A stretch of 64,000 bases of DNA from Chitinophagaceae bacterium (GTDB lineage: Bacteria > Bacteroidota > Bacteroidia > Chitinophagales > Chitinophagaceae), in NCBI GenBank assembly GCA_016719165.1, contig JADKAJ010000001.1:124001-188000 (forward strand), in the 5' to 3' direction. Under the pieces are notes generated by a model. It did no database searches. It was not told where the DNA came from and saw only the letters and a list, made by a program, of their open reading frames with translations. The first letter of the stretch is position 1. Every line of letters begins with the position of its first letter. The position numbers and the translations under genes are program-made. This document shows, piece by piece, positions 45,384 to 53,650 of this stretch.

Positions 45384-46154
45384 ATGGATACATCAAACAA
45401 GAAAAACCGAAGAGAGTTCTTGAAAACAACCGGCAAAGCCGGCCTGGCTGCTGGTTTGTCTGCCACCGTATTACCTGTCCTGGCATCAGTTCAAACCAAG
45501 CAGTTCATTGCTTCTGGCGGGGCTGAGGATGTTTTATACATTCAGCGACCATTGCCCTATGCTTTTAAAACACTGGAACCTGTTATTGATGCCATGACTA
45601 TGGAGATTCATTATATGAAACATGCCGCAGCCTATGCCAATAACCTGGCCGATGCAGTTAAAGCGGAGGGGGTGGATACAGAAAAAGAGCAATTACGATT
45701 CCTGCTTGGACGCATTTCCAAATTTTCGGCTAAAATGAGAAACAACGGTGGTGGTCATTATAATCATGAATTTTTCTGGAAGGGAATGACAAGCCCGGTT
45801 GATTCGAACAGTCCTTCGCCTGACTTGCTGAAAGTTATAACCAGGGATTTTGGTTCTTTTGAAGCTTTTAAAACGCAGTTTTCTGATGCGGCCAAAAATC
45901 GTTTTGGTAGTGGCTGGGCCTGGTTAGTCAAAACCGCAGATAAGAAGTTAGTGGTTGGATCCACACCCAACCAGGATAATCCCCTGATGGATGTGAGTGA
46001 CCTGAAAGGAATTCCATTATTAGGCCTCGACGTGTGGGAACATGCTTATTACCTGAAGTATCAAAACCGCCGTCCGGATTACATTAATGCATGGTGGAGT
46101 ACTGTCAACTGGAAGATCATCCAGCAACGCTATGAAATTGCAGATATGAAATAG
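45384..46154 (+). CDS. Iron/manganese superoxide dismutase with Tat signal
   Basis: Dismutates superoxide. The N-terminus has a twin-arginine motif NRREFLKTTGKAG followed by an alanine/leucine stretch (residues about 8-36), so the enzyme is exported folded. Metal ligands are all present: the first His of MEIHYMKHAAAYANNL, the second His of GGGHYNHEFFW, and the Asp and His of LDVWEHAYYLKYQNRRPDY. An N-terminal extension makes it 256 residues instead of about 200. Its stop codon directly abuts the stop of the convergent dienelactone hydrolase gene. Confidence 0.92.
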   Translation: MDTSNKKNRREFLKTTGKAGLAAGLSATVLPVLASVQTKQFIASGGAEDVLYIQRPLPYAFKTLEPVIDAMTMEIHYMKHAAAYANNLADAVKAEGVDTEKEQLRFLLGRISKFSAKMRNNGGGHYNHEFFWKGMTSPVDSNSPSPDLLKVITRDFGSFEAFKTQFSDAAKNRFGSGWAWLVKTADKKLVVGSTPNQDNPLMDVSDLKGIPLLGLDVWEHAYYLKYQNRRPDYINAWWSTVNWKIIQQRYEIADMK

Positions 46155-47006
46155 TTATTGCAGGTATTTGTTAAAGAACTCAATTGTCCGCTGCCACGCT
46201 TGCCTGGCAGCGGTTTCATTATACCTGGTGGGTGCCGTATCATTATGAAAGGCATGCTGGGCACCCTCGTAAATATATAGTTCGTAAGGGATGTTGTTTT
46301 TTTTCAGAGCTTCTTCATAAGCCGGGATACCTTTATTGACTCCTTCATCCAATGCGCCATAATGTAATTGTACCGCAGCTTTTATTTTGCTCACCTCTTC
46401 TGCAACCGGTTGACGGCCATAAAAAGCAACAGCAGCTTTCAATGCCGGAACATTGACAGCCAGGTTATTGCTCATAGCACCGCCCCAGCAAAATCCCACA
46501 CATCCAAACTGACCATTACAATCTTTTCTTGCGGACAGGTAGTCGAAAACCCTGATAAAATTTTGCAGGTTATCTTCCGGTTTTAATTGCTGAAATTTTG
46601 CTCTTGCTTCATCAGCATTTTCGGGAGTACCGCCTAAGGATGACAACGCATTAGGTGCAATAGCCAGGTAACCGGCTTTGGCAGCACGGCGGGCTACGTC
46701 TTCAATATGTGCATTTAAGCCACGGTTTTCATGAATGATTACAACCGCTGCATATTTTTTTTCATCTTTTGGCCTGGCAACATAAGCCTGCATATCACCA
46801 TTAATGCCCGGGTAGCTGATTCGTTCAATAAGCAGGTCTTCTTGTGGGGTAACAGCTGCATGGGCATAATTTACTTCGAGTAAGGGTAACAAAGCCATAG
46901 CCGCAGTTGTGCCGCCTGCCAGCATAGCGAGCCTGCGTAAAAATTCCTGCCGGTTAAGTGGCTTATGAGTGTACTCATCATAGAGGTTAATGATTTGCTG
47001 GTCCAT
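46155..47006 (-). CDS. Dienelactone hydrolase family protein, probably exported
   Basis: 283 residues. An alpha/beta-hydrolase with the family triad: Cys in GCVGFCWGGAMSN near residue 172, Asp in HYGALDEGVNKG near 220 and His in EGAQHAFHND near 252. HENRGLNAHIEDVARRAA near residue 92 is also characteristic. The N-terminus LNRQEFLRRLAMLAGG resembles a Tat signal but has Arg-Gln in place of Arg-Arg, so the export route is uncertain. Natural substrate unknown. Confidence 0.9.
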   Translation of the reverse strand: MDQQIINLYDEYTHKPLNRQEFLRRLAMLAGGTTAAMALLPLLEVNYAHAAVTPQEDLLIERISYPGINGDMQAYVARPKDEKKYAAVVIIHENRGLNAHIEDVARRAAKAGYLAIAPNALSSLGGTPENADEARAKFQQLKPEDNLQNFIRVFDYLSARKDCNGQFGCVGFCWGGAMSNNLAVNVPALKAAVAFYGRQPVAEEVSKIKAAVQLHYGALDEGVNKGIPAYEEALKKNNIPYELYIYEGAQHAFHNDTAPTRYNETAARQAWQRTIEFFNKYLQ

Positions 47007-47300
47007 GTTCTTTAATTAAGATTTTAAAATTAAGGAAATAGAAGCAGTAATGCCTACGGCTGTTTCTAACAGTATTTATGCTTAGGTAATGAAGTTGGTC
47101 TTTTTGAATCTCTTTCAAAACGGAAGTATGTAAATGGTTGCTACTGCTTTAACACATATACAATGTTTTGCTAAAATGGCATATTAATACGTATTCAGTT
47201 ATAGTCATGGCATAAAAATAGCGTCATAGTTAGTGTAACAAGAAAGAAAGCCAATCAACAATTTCAGTATGAATCTATTTACTACTAAAAACGAAAGACG

Positions 47301-48737
47301 ATGAAACGAATCATGAAAATTGCTGCACTGGCATTTGTATTGGTGCTGGGCAGTTCGCTTCGACAAACCGCCTCTGCTCAGTATTATGATGGCCAGCGAG
47401 AGGTTTCTTACCAGACATTTTATGACGAACTGAGTCCCTATGGCCGTTGGATTGATTACCCGGGACAAGGTTATGTGTGGGTGCCGGATGCCGGTCCTGA
47501 TTTCCGTCCGTATAGTACCAATGGACATTGGGTGTGGACGGATGATTATGAATGGATGTGGGTATCAGACTATGACTGGGGTTGGGGCCCTTTCCACTAT
47601 GGTCGTTGGGATCATGACCCGTTTTATGGATGGTACTGGGTGCCGGGATATGAATGGTCACCTGCCTGGGTAGCCTGGAGAGATGGAGGCGATTATTATG
47701 GCTGGGCTCCGATTAGACCAGGTATCAATATCAGTATTAATTTCAATATAGGCAGATATTCACCACCATATGATTTCTGGTGTTTTGCACCCCGCCGGTA
47801 CATAGCTTCACCCCGTATTCATGATTATTACATCGACCGGAGAAGGAATGTTACAATTATCAATCAAACAGTTATTATTAATAATTACAACTATAGCCGC
47901 AATATTTTCCGCACCGGTCCACGAAGAGCTGATGTTGAGATCTATACCGGGCGGATAACACCGGTACGCTTCCGTGATTCATATAGACCGGGCAGAACAC
48001 AGTTCAGAAATAATGAAGTAAGCTTTTATCGCCCTAATATCCGTCGGGATGATAACAGGAGTATTTCTCCCCGTCAGTTTGAACGGTATGACAGGGACAA
48101 TGCTGGTGCTCGAAACGGAAATAATGATAACAACTTCAGAGGTAATGGTAATGAAACAGCTCGTACTGACAGGAATAACCGGCCTGATAACCGTGACAGG
48201 GCCGACAATTCACCTTTCAGAAGAAACGATAATAGTGTAAGGCAGCCACAGAATAATGGTGGCAATAATCTCCCTGATCGCCGGAGGATTGACAGAACTG
48301 ATAATAATAGCAATCAGCCAAACCGGGAAGGTAACACAAGAGTAATAAGACCCACTGAAAGGCCTGACAGAAATTCAAATCCGGGAAATAATAGCACTGA
48401 GCGTCGTCAGTTTGAGCGTCGAAATGATAATGGCAATACGAATTCACCTGTTCGCCAGCCAGAAGTCAGAAATAATGTTCCGCAAAGACAGGCACCCCGG
48501 GTAGAGCAAAGAAGATCACAGGAACAACCCCGCCAATTTGAAAGACGGAATGATATAAGCAGCCGCCAGCCGGAAGCAAGAAATAATAATAGCCCGCAAA
48601 GGCAGACCCCGCAGGTTGATCAAAGAAGAACACAAGAACAACCTCGTCAGTTTGAGAGAAGAAATGAGAGTAATAACAGGCAAGAGAGAAATAGTAACAA
48701 TAACGGAAACGGCAGTAGCCGTAACCGCAGGGGATAA
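47301..48737 (+). CDS. DUF6600-like Trp/Tyr-rich secreted protein with Arg/Asn/Gln-rich repeat tail
   Basis: 478 residues with a signal peptide (cut after TASAQ). Residues about 35-150 are very rich in Trp, Tyr, Gly and Asp (FYDELSPYGRWIDYPGQGYV, then repeated W-x-W units such as GHWVWTDDYEWMWVSDYDWG), as in DUF6600 proteins. From about residue 230 the chain is low-complexity: Arg, Asn, Gln, Pro and Asp dominate, with an approximately 35-residue unit occurring twice (RQPE..NN..PQRQ.P.V.QRR.QEQPRQFERRN) and extra FERRN/FERYD copies. The tail is highly basic and probably disordered, perhaps binding polyanions at the cell surface. The 294 bases upstream show no clear promoter box. A strong bidirectional terminator follows. 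Confidence 0.78.
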   Translation: MKRIMKIAALAFVLVLGSSLRQTASAQYYDGQREVSYQTFYDELSPYGRWIDYPGQGYVWVPDAGPDFRPYSTNGHWVWTDDYEWMWVSDYDWGWGPFHYGRWDHDPFYGWYWVPGYEWSPAWVAWRDGGDYYGWAPIRPGINISINFNIGRYSPPYDFWCFAPRRYIASPRIHDYYIDRRRNVTIINQTVIINNYNYSRNIFRTGPRRADVEIYTGRITPVRFRDSYRPGRTQFRNNEVSFYRPNIRRDDNRSISPRQFERYDRDNAGARNGNNDNNFRGNGNETARTDRNNRPDNRDRADNSPFRRNDNSVRQPQNNGGNNLPDRRRIDRTDNNSNQPNREGNTRVIRPTERPDRNSNPGNNSTERRQFERRNDNGNTNSPVRQPEVRNNVPQRQAPRVEQRRSQEQPRQFERRNDISSRQPEARNNNSPQRQTPQVDQRRTQEQPRQFERRNESNNRQERNSNNNGNGSSRNRRG

Positions 48738-48752
48738 CAAAATCTGGAAAAT

Positions 48753-48790
48753 AAAAAGAGAGGCTGTTATTAATAACAGCCTCTCTTTTT
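48753..48790. terminator. Bidirectional intrinsic terminator (convergent genes)
   Basis: A perfect 19-base palindrome pair (48753-48771 with 48772-48790) with AAAAA at one end and TTTTT at the other, so each strand has a GC stem followed by T. It separates the DUF6600-like gene from gcvP, which converge here. Confidence 0.9.
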
Positions 48791-48803
48791 ATTTATAATC
48801 AAA

Positions 48804-51671
48804 TCAAGCTTCCGCAACCATATAGCTCTCTACCGGTTCACAAGTACAAATCAGGTGTCTGTCCCCATGGGTATTGTTCACCCTTGCTACGGAAGGCCAG
48901 AATTTATTTAGTGTAACGTATTGAAGCGGGAATGCTGCTTCCTGTCTTGAGTAAGCATGTTTCCATTCATCAGCTGTTACGACAAATTGAGTATGTGGTG
49001 CATTTTTCAATGCATTATCCTTTTTGTCGGCTCTGCCTTCTTCAATAGCTGTAATTTCTTCACGAATTGAAATTAAAGCATCACAGAAACGGTCCAGTTC
49101 AGCTTTGTCCTCACTTTCGGTTGGTTCTATCATAATGGTACCCGGTACAGGAAAACTCATTGTTGGTGCATGAAAACCGTAGTCAATCAACCGCTTTGCC
49201 ACATCCTCTGCTTCCACTTCCGCTGATTTCTTGAATGGTCTCAGGTCAACTATAAATTCATGAGCGCATTGTCCGTTATTGTTAGTGTACAGAATATCAT
49301 ACTTGCCATCCAATCTTGCCCGCATGTAGTTAGCATTCAAAATGGCATATTCAGTTGCTGCTTTTACCCCTTCACTGCCCAACATTCTTATATAACCATA
49401 ACTGATAAGCAGTATGGAAGCAGAACCATACGGTGCTGCAGAAACTGCATGGCTGCTTCCGTTGGCCACATGCCCGGGAAGATGTTTTGCCAGGTGGGAT
49501 TTTACACAAATTGGTCCCATTCCAGGGCCGCCACCACCATGAGGAATGGCAAAAGTTTTATGTAAGTTCAGGTGACAAACATCGGCGCCGATAAGACCCG
49601 GAGCAGTTAATCCTACCTGTGCATTCATGTTTGCGCCATCCATATACACTTGTCCGCCGTGCTGGTGAATGATTTCAGTGATCTCTTTCACGGTTTCTTC
49701 ATAAACACCATAGGTGCTTGGGTAAGTGATCATGATACCTGCCAGGTCTTTACTGTACTGATCAGCTTTTGCTTTCAGATCTTCCACATCGATATAACCG
49801 TTTTCCAATGCTTTAACCACTACTACTTTCATACCCGCCATCACTGCTGATGCCGGGTTTGTGCCATGCGCAGAAATCGGGATCAGCATTACTTTACGAT
49901 GATGATCGCCATTCGCTTCATGGTATGATTTGATAGTCAGCAAACCTGCATATTCTCCCTGTGCTCCACTGTTCGGTTGTAAACTACAGGCATCAAAAGC
50001 TGTTATTTCACACAGGTAATTGCTGAGTTCATCAATAATATATTTATATCCTTCTGCCTGGCTGGCCGGAGCAAAAGGATGGATCTTGCTCCAATGAGGC
50101 CAGCTTAACGGCATCATTTCAGAAGCTGCATTAAGCTTCATGGTGCAACTTCCAAGCGAGATCATTGAAGTATTCAATGAAAGATCTTTATTTTCCAGTT
50201 GCTTTATATAACGCATCATCTGGCTTTCACTCCTGTACGTGTTGAAAACAGGGTGCGATAAGAACGGTGATGTTCTGGTAAGTGATGAAGGGATATGCTG
50301 CAATTCAGCATCCTGGTCAATATCAAACGCTACCGGATTCTTGTCATCCTCGAAGCAATTGATAAGGTCGTAGAGGTCTGTTACGTCTGTAGTTTCGTCA
50401 ATAGAAATTCCAATATGATTATTATCAATATAACGCAGGTTGATCAATTGCCTTTCTGCTTTTTCTCTTATCGTTTTTAACGTATCGGTCTTTACAACAA
50501 TTGTGTCAAAATAGGTATCACTAAGCAGCTCAAATCCTCTGTCTTCTATTGCCTCTGCAACAGTTTGTGTAAACAGGGCAATTCTTTTTGCAATATTCTT
50601 TAATCCATCTGGTCCATGATAAACGGCATACATAGCGGCCATATTAGCCAATAAAGCCTGTGCAGTGCAAATATTGGAAGTGGCTTTTTCTCTTTTGATA
50701 TGTTGCTCTCTTGTCTGTAAAGCCATACGCAAAGCCCTGTTACCATGTGCATCAATACTTATACCGATGATACGGCCTGGGATACTTCTTTTAAAATCAT
50801 CTTTGGCGGCAAAAAAAGCTGCATGCGGACCGCCATATCCCAAAGGAACACCAAAACGTTGTGCTGAACCTATGGCGACATCTGCATCCAATTCACCGGG
50901 AGGAGTCAATAAAGTCAATGCCATCAGGTCAGTCGCCATTACAACAAAAGCCCCGGCCCCATGGACTTTATTAATGAAATCACGATAATCTTCTATAGAT
51001 CCTTTTTCATTGGGGTATTGGACGATTGCACCGAAATAAGTTTCATCCATAACATTATTACGATAGTCACCTTCGGTTATTTCGATTCCAACCGGGACCG
51101 CTCTTGTTCTCAGCAGGTCTTTTGTTTGTGGGAATATTGCTGCATCTACAAAGAATTTCGGTCTTTCTATATGGTCTTGCTTGTTCAGCGTGTTAAAGAA
51201 CATGGTCATTGCTTCGGCAGCTGCAGTGCCTTCGTCCAGCAAGGAGGCATTGGCTATTGGTAATGCGGTTAAATCACTTACCATTGTTTGAAAGTTCAAC
51301 AGACTTTCCAGGCGGCCCTGTGAAATCTCTGCCTGGTAGGGAGTATACTGGGTATACCATCCCGGATTTTCAAAAATATTCCGCAGGATGACGGAAGGGG
51401 TAATAGTATCGTAATAACCCTGCCCTATATAATTAGCAAATACTTTATTCTTCAGCGACACTTCCTTAATATGCTTAAGGTATTCATGTTCACTCATGGC
51501 GGCAGGAATATTCAACTGGTTGGTCATCCGGATACCGGCAGGAACTGTTTTATCTATTAAGGCTGATAAACTGGCTTCACCAATCGTTTTCAACATAGCT
51601 TTTGTGTCAGCTTCATTGGGTCCGATGTGACGGGGAATGAATTCGTTAGATTGTTGCTCGAGAAGACTCAT
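48804..51671 (-). CDS. gcvP: Glycine dehydrogenase (decarboxylating), glycine cleavage system P protein
   Basis: The 955-residue fused P protein, in which both the PLP-binding and the structural halves are one chain. It decarboxylates glycine and passes the aminomethyl group to the lipoyl H protein. Family markers: FIPRHIGPNEADTKAML at the start, YTQYTPYQAEISQGRLESL near residue 122, and the PLP lysine in HLNLHKTFAIPHGGGGPGMG near residue 700. No gcvT or gcvH is adjacent. A TAACTTTG box lies upstream. No glycine-riboswitch-like structure is apparent in the short leader. Confidence 0.97.
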   Translation of the reverse strand: MSLLEQQSNEFIPRHIGPNEADTKAMLKTIGEASLSALIDKTVPAGIRMTNQLNIPAAMSEHEYLKHIKEVSLKNKVFANYIGQGYYDTITPSVILRNIFENPGWYTQYTPYQAEISQGRLESLLNFQTMVSDLTALPIANASLLDEGTAAAEAMTMFFNTLNKQDHIERPKFFVDAAIFPQTKDLLRTRAVPVGIEITEGDYRNNVMDETYFGAIVQYPNEKGSIEDYRDFINKVHGAGAFVVMATDLMALTLLTPPGELDADVAIGSAQRFGVPLGYGGPHAAFFAAKDDFKRSIPGRIIGISIDAHGNRALRMALQTREQHIKREKATSNICTAQALLANMAAMYAVYHGPDGLKNIAKRIALFTQTVAEAIEDRGFELLSDTYFDTIVVKTDTLKTIREKAERQLINLRYIDNNHIGISIDETTDVTDLYDLINCFEDDKNPVAFDIDQDAELQHIPSSLTRTSPFLSHPVFNTYRSESQMMRYIKQLENKDLSLNTSMISLGSCTMKLNAASEMMPLSWPHWSKIHPFAPASQAEGYKYIIDELSNYLCEITAFDACSLQPNSGAQGEYAGLLTIKSYHEANGDHHRKVMLIPISAHGTNPASAVMAGMKVVVVKALENGYIDVEDLKAKADQYSKDLAGIMITYPSTYGVYEETVKEITEIIHQHGGQVYMDGANMNAQVGLTAPGLIGADVCHLNLHKTFAIPHGGGGPGMGPICVKSHLAKHLPGHVANGSSHAVSAAPYGSASILLISYGYIRMLGSEGVKAATEYAILNANYMRARLDGKYDILYTNNNGQCAHEFIVDLRPFKKSAEVEAEDVAKRLIDYGFHAPTMSFPVPGTIMIEPTESEDKAELDRFCDALISIREEITAIEEGRADKKDNALKNAPHTQFVVTADEWKHAYSRQEAAFPLQYVTLNKFWPSVARVNNTHGDRHLICTCEPVESYMVAEA

Positions 51672-51702
51672 AAAAGGATACTTATAGGTGTAAAATGATG
51701 TG

Positions 51703-51710
51703 CAAAGTTA
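51703..51710 (-). promoter_or_regulatory. TAnnTTTG -7 box of gcvP
   Basis: TAACTTTG on the minus strand, exact match, 31 bases before the gcvP ATG, giving a leader of about 25 bases. Confidence 0.45.
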
Positions 51711-51781
51711 CGGGAGGCCAGCCAGAAAAAAGGTGCTTTGTTGAAGGTGGGGATAAGCGGTGAAATGCCGTTCTTTGCCTG

Positions 51782-52267
51782 ATGCAGGAAAAATTATTAC
51801 AGAACTGGGAAAAGAAATCCGGCGAACGCCAAAAAGAGTATAAAAAATTTCTGAAAAGGGCCGATAAGAATAAAGTATTGAAGCAGTTGCCTGCGCTGAA
51901 CGAAGAAGCATTCGGAAAAATTGATTGCCTGCAATGTGCCAATTGCTGTAAAAATTATTCTCCGCGGTTTACCCCACCCGATATAAAACGTATCAGTAAG
52001 TACCTGGGTATGAAGGAGGGTGATTTTAAAGACACTTACCTGCTCACCGACAGCGATGGTGATAATGTTGTAAAAGCATTGCCCTGCCCATTCCTGGGTA
52101 CTGATAATTACTGCAGTATTTATGAGGTGCGCCCGAATGATTGTGCCCGTTTCCCCTACATGGATGATGATTTTATGCTGAAACGCCAGCCTTTGGCATT
52201 GAAGAACTCCACCTTTTGTCCGATTACCTATTACGTTATTGAGAAATTGATAGCAGCCGGTAAATAG
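51782..52267 (+). CDS. YkgJ-family cysteine-cluster protein
   Basis: 161 residues, cytosolic. The cluster is CLQCANCCKNYSPRF near residue 52, then ALPCPFLGTDNYCSIYEVRPNDCARFPY near 96-123, the CxxCxxCC...C...C...C layout of YkgJ/Fe-S or zinc-binding proteins. A lysine-rich N-terminal 45 residues precede it. It is divergent from gcvP with a 110-base gap. Function in the family is not settled. Confidence 0.88.
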   Translation: MQEKLLQNWEKKSGERQKEYKKFLKRADKNKVLKQLPALNEEAFGKIDCLQCANCCKNYSPRFTPPDIKRISKYLGMKEGDFKDTYLLTDSDGDNVVKALPCPFLGTDNYCSIYEVRPNDCARFPYMDDDFMLKRQPLALKNSTFCPITYYVIEKLIAAGK

Positions 52268-52311
52268 TAAGATAGCGGCTGATTGATATCTATACGGGGC
52301 GAATAAAATAT

Positions 52312-52884
52312 ATGACAAAATGGATTAAATATATCCAATATGTCGTATATTTGATAAAATTGGAAAAATTGAAAAAAGCAGTAGTTATTAAAAAATCAAA
52401 GGCTTACCCAAAGCCGGAAGTTGATAATCCCCCTGCATTACAGGAGGCTGCTGTTAAATATGAATCACTGCGGGTAATTTTAGGAGGCCGGCAAACTCTC
52501 CGGCAATCTTTATCCGGAGATTTTGATTTAATCGCCCTTACACGGGAAGGCATTAAAAAATCTACTTTAAAGTCTTTGGCAGAACACCTGGGTATATCCA
52601 TGGAAACTATGAGTGGTCTGCTGCATAGCTCATACCGGAATATTCAGCGCAAGGATGAAGATGAATTACTTGATACACTGAAAACTGAAAAAGTACTGGA
52701 ATTGGCTGCTTTTGCACAAAGAGGTATTGAAGTCATTGGTTCCAAAGAAGCTTTTAAGGAATGGTTGCATAGCCCAATCGTGGCATTAGGAAATAAACCC
52801 CCTCTTGATTTTTTAGATACTTCTTTTGGTATCCAGTTAGTCATTAAGATTTTAGGTCGCCTGGAACAAGGCGTTTTTTCATAA
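52312..52884 (+). CDS. Xre/MbcA/ParS-type antitoxin (RES-Xre module)
   Basis: 190 residues. The middle (residues about 75-130) is an Xre-like helix-turn-helix (KSTLKSLAEHLGISMETMSGLL), and the C-terminal 60 residues are the DUF2384 toxin-binding domain (AAFAQRGIEVIGSKEAFKEWLHSPIVALGNKPPLDFLDT). It should neutralise the RES toxin whose gene starts 3 bases after its stop and autorepress the operon. The annotated N-terminus is unusual: an exact TATATTTG promoter box and a flanking inverted repeat lie inside codons 5-14, so a later TTG start (52360 or 52369) is possible. Confidence 0.88.
   Translation: MTKWIKYIQYVVYLIKLEKLKKAVVIKKSKAYPKPEVDNPPALQEAAVKYESLRVILGGRQTLRQSLSGDFDLIALTREGIKKSTLKSLAEHLGISMETMSGLLHSSYRNIQRKDEDELLDTLKTEKVLELAAFAQRGIEVIGSKEAFKEWLHSPIVALGNKPPLDFLDTSFGIQLVIKILGRLEQGVFS
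52326..52353 (+). promoter_or_regulatory. Promoter/operator-like inverted repeat at the toxin-antitoxin 5' end
   Basis: TAAATATA (52326-52333) and TATATTTG (52346-52353) are near-perfect inverted repeats 12 bases apart, and the right arm is an exact TAnnTTTG -7 box. A self-repressing antitoxin would be expected to bind such a site. It falls within the first codons of the longest antitoxin frame. Confidence 0.35.
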
Positions 52885-52887
52885 TGT

Positions 52888-53355
52888 ATGGAATTGTATC
52901 GTATCACACAGGAAATATATGCAGGCGATTTAAGCGGTAATGGTGCTAAGTTGTTCGGTGGACGCTGGAATAGCGAAGGATTACCGGCTCTCTATGCAGC
53001 TTCCACCCGTTCACTGGCTTTACTGGAAACACTGGCACATACACCAGCCAAAATGCTCCAGGTAAAAGTGTATATGCTTTTAACCGTTATTGTCCCGGAT
53101 ACAATTTTACCACTGGTTATTGAGCTCAGGAAATTGCCGGACGGCTGGGATGCTCCGGATATCCGTCCATTTACTCAAAAGACGGGAGATAGTTTTTTAT
53201 TGGCCAAAAAGAACCTTCTTATTGCTGTTCCGAGTGTACTACTGCCGGAAGAAAATAATTTTGTATTAAACCCCTTACATCCTGATGCAAAAAAAATAAA
53301 GATTGTTCACAGCAGGAGAATTCATTTCGACAAGCGGGTAGTGGTGAATTTGTAA
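52888..53355 (+). CDS. RES-domain toxin
   Basis: 155 residues covering just the RES domain. RES toxins degrade NAD+. The three conserved catalytic-pocket residues are visible: Arg26 in FGGRWNSEG, Tyr36 in PALYAAST and Glu47 in LLETLAH; the family VPSVLLPEENNFVLNPLHPD ending supplies the serine. No truncation is seen, so the toxin should be active and depends on the upstream antitoxin. Confidence 0.92.
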   Translation: MELYRITQEIYAGDLSGNGAKLFGGRWNSEGLPALYAASTRSLALLETLAHTPAKMLQVKVYMLLTVIVPDTILPLVIELRKLPDGWDAPDIRPFTQKTGDSFLLAKKNLLIAVPSVLLPEENNFVLNPLHPDAKKIKIVHSRRIHFDKRVVVNL

Positions 53356-53416
53356 AAGTTTTTATAATTCCCGGAATTATAATGAAAGGCTATTACTGTT
53401 AGAAGGCTTTATTAAT

Positions 53417-53650
53417 TTATTCCCCACCTCCATCACCGCCGCTTTCTCCTCCACTTTCCCCTGGGTCGCTTTCAGTACTATTATAATCAGCATCGGGGTG
53501 ATCTTTATGACCCGTTTCTGCTGCTGTACCTGCATCACTGTTATTATCACCAGAATCTTTTTGTTGGTTCTTTTTAGAGCCAGAAGACGAGACGATAATT
53601 CCCCAGATGATCAGGGCAGCTATAATGATGACAATTATTTTCATTTTCAT
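53417..53650 (-). CDS. Tiny membrane-anchored acidic protein
   Basis: 77 residues. One N-terminal helix (MKMKIIVIIIAALIIWGIIV) is followed by a disordered segment rich in Ser, Asp, Asn, Gly and Glu, ending GGESGGDGGGE. No family recognised. Its ATG shares a base with the stop of the metallo-hydrolase gene (TAATG), a coupling arrangement that supports it being a real gene. Confidence 0.6.
   Translation of the reverse strand: MKMKIIVIIIAALIIWGIIVSSSGSKKNQQKDSGDNNSDAGTAAETGHKDHPDADYNSTESDPGESGGESGGDGGGE

Noticed and set aside
48049..48737. Repeats in the DUF6600-like gene as a possible CRISPR array
   Set aside because: The repeat units keep reading frame, vary in sequence and length, and encode the protein tail; no regular spacers are present.
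51672..51781. Glycine riboswitch upstream of gcvP
   Set aside because: The leader from the TAACTTTG box to the ATG is only about 25 bases, and no paired aptamer structure is visible.
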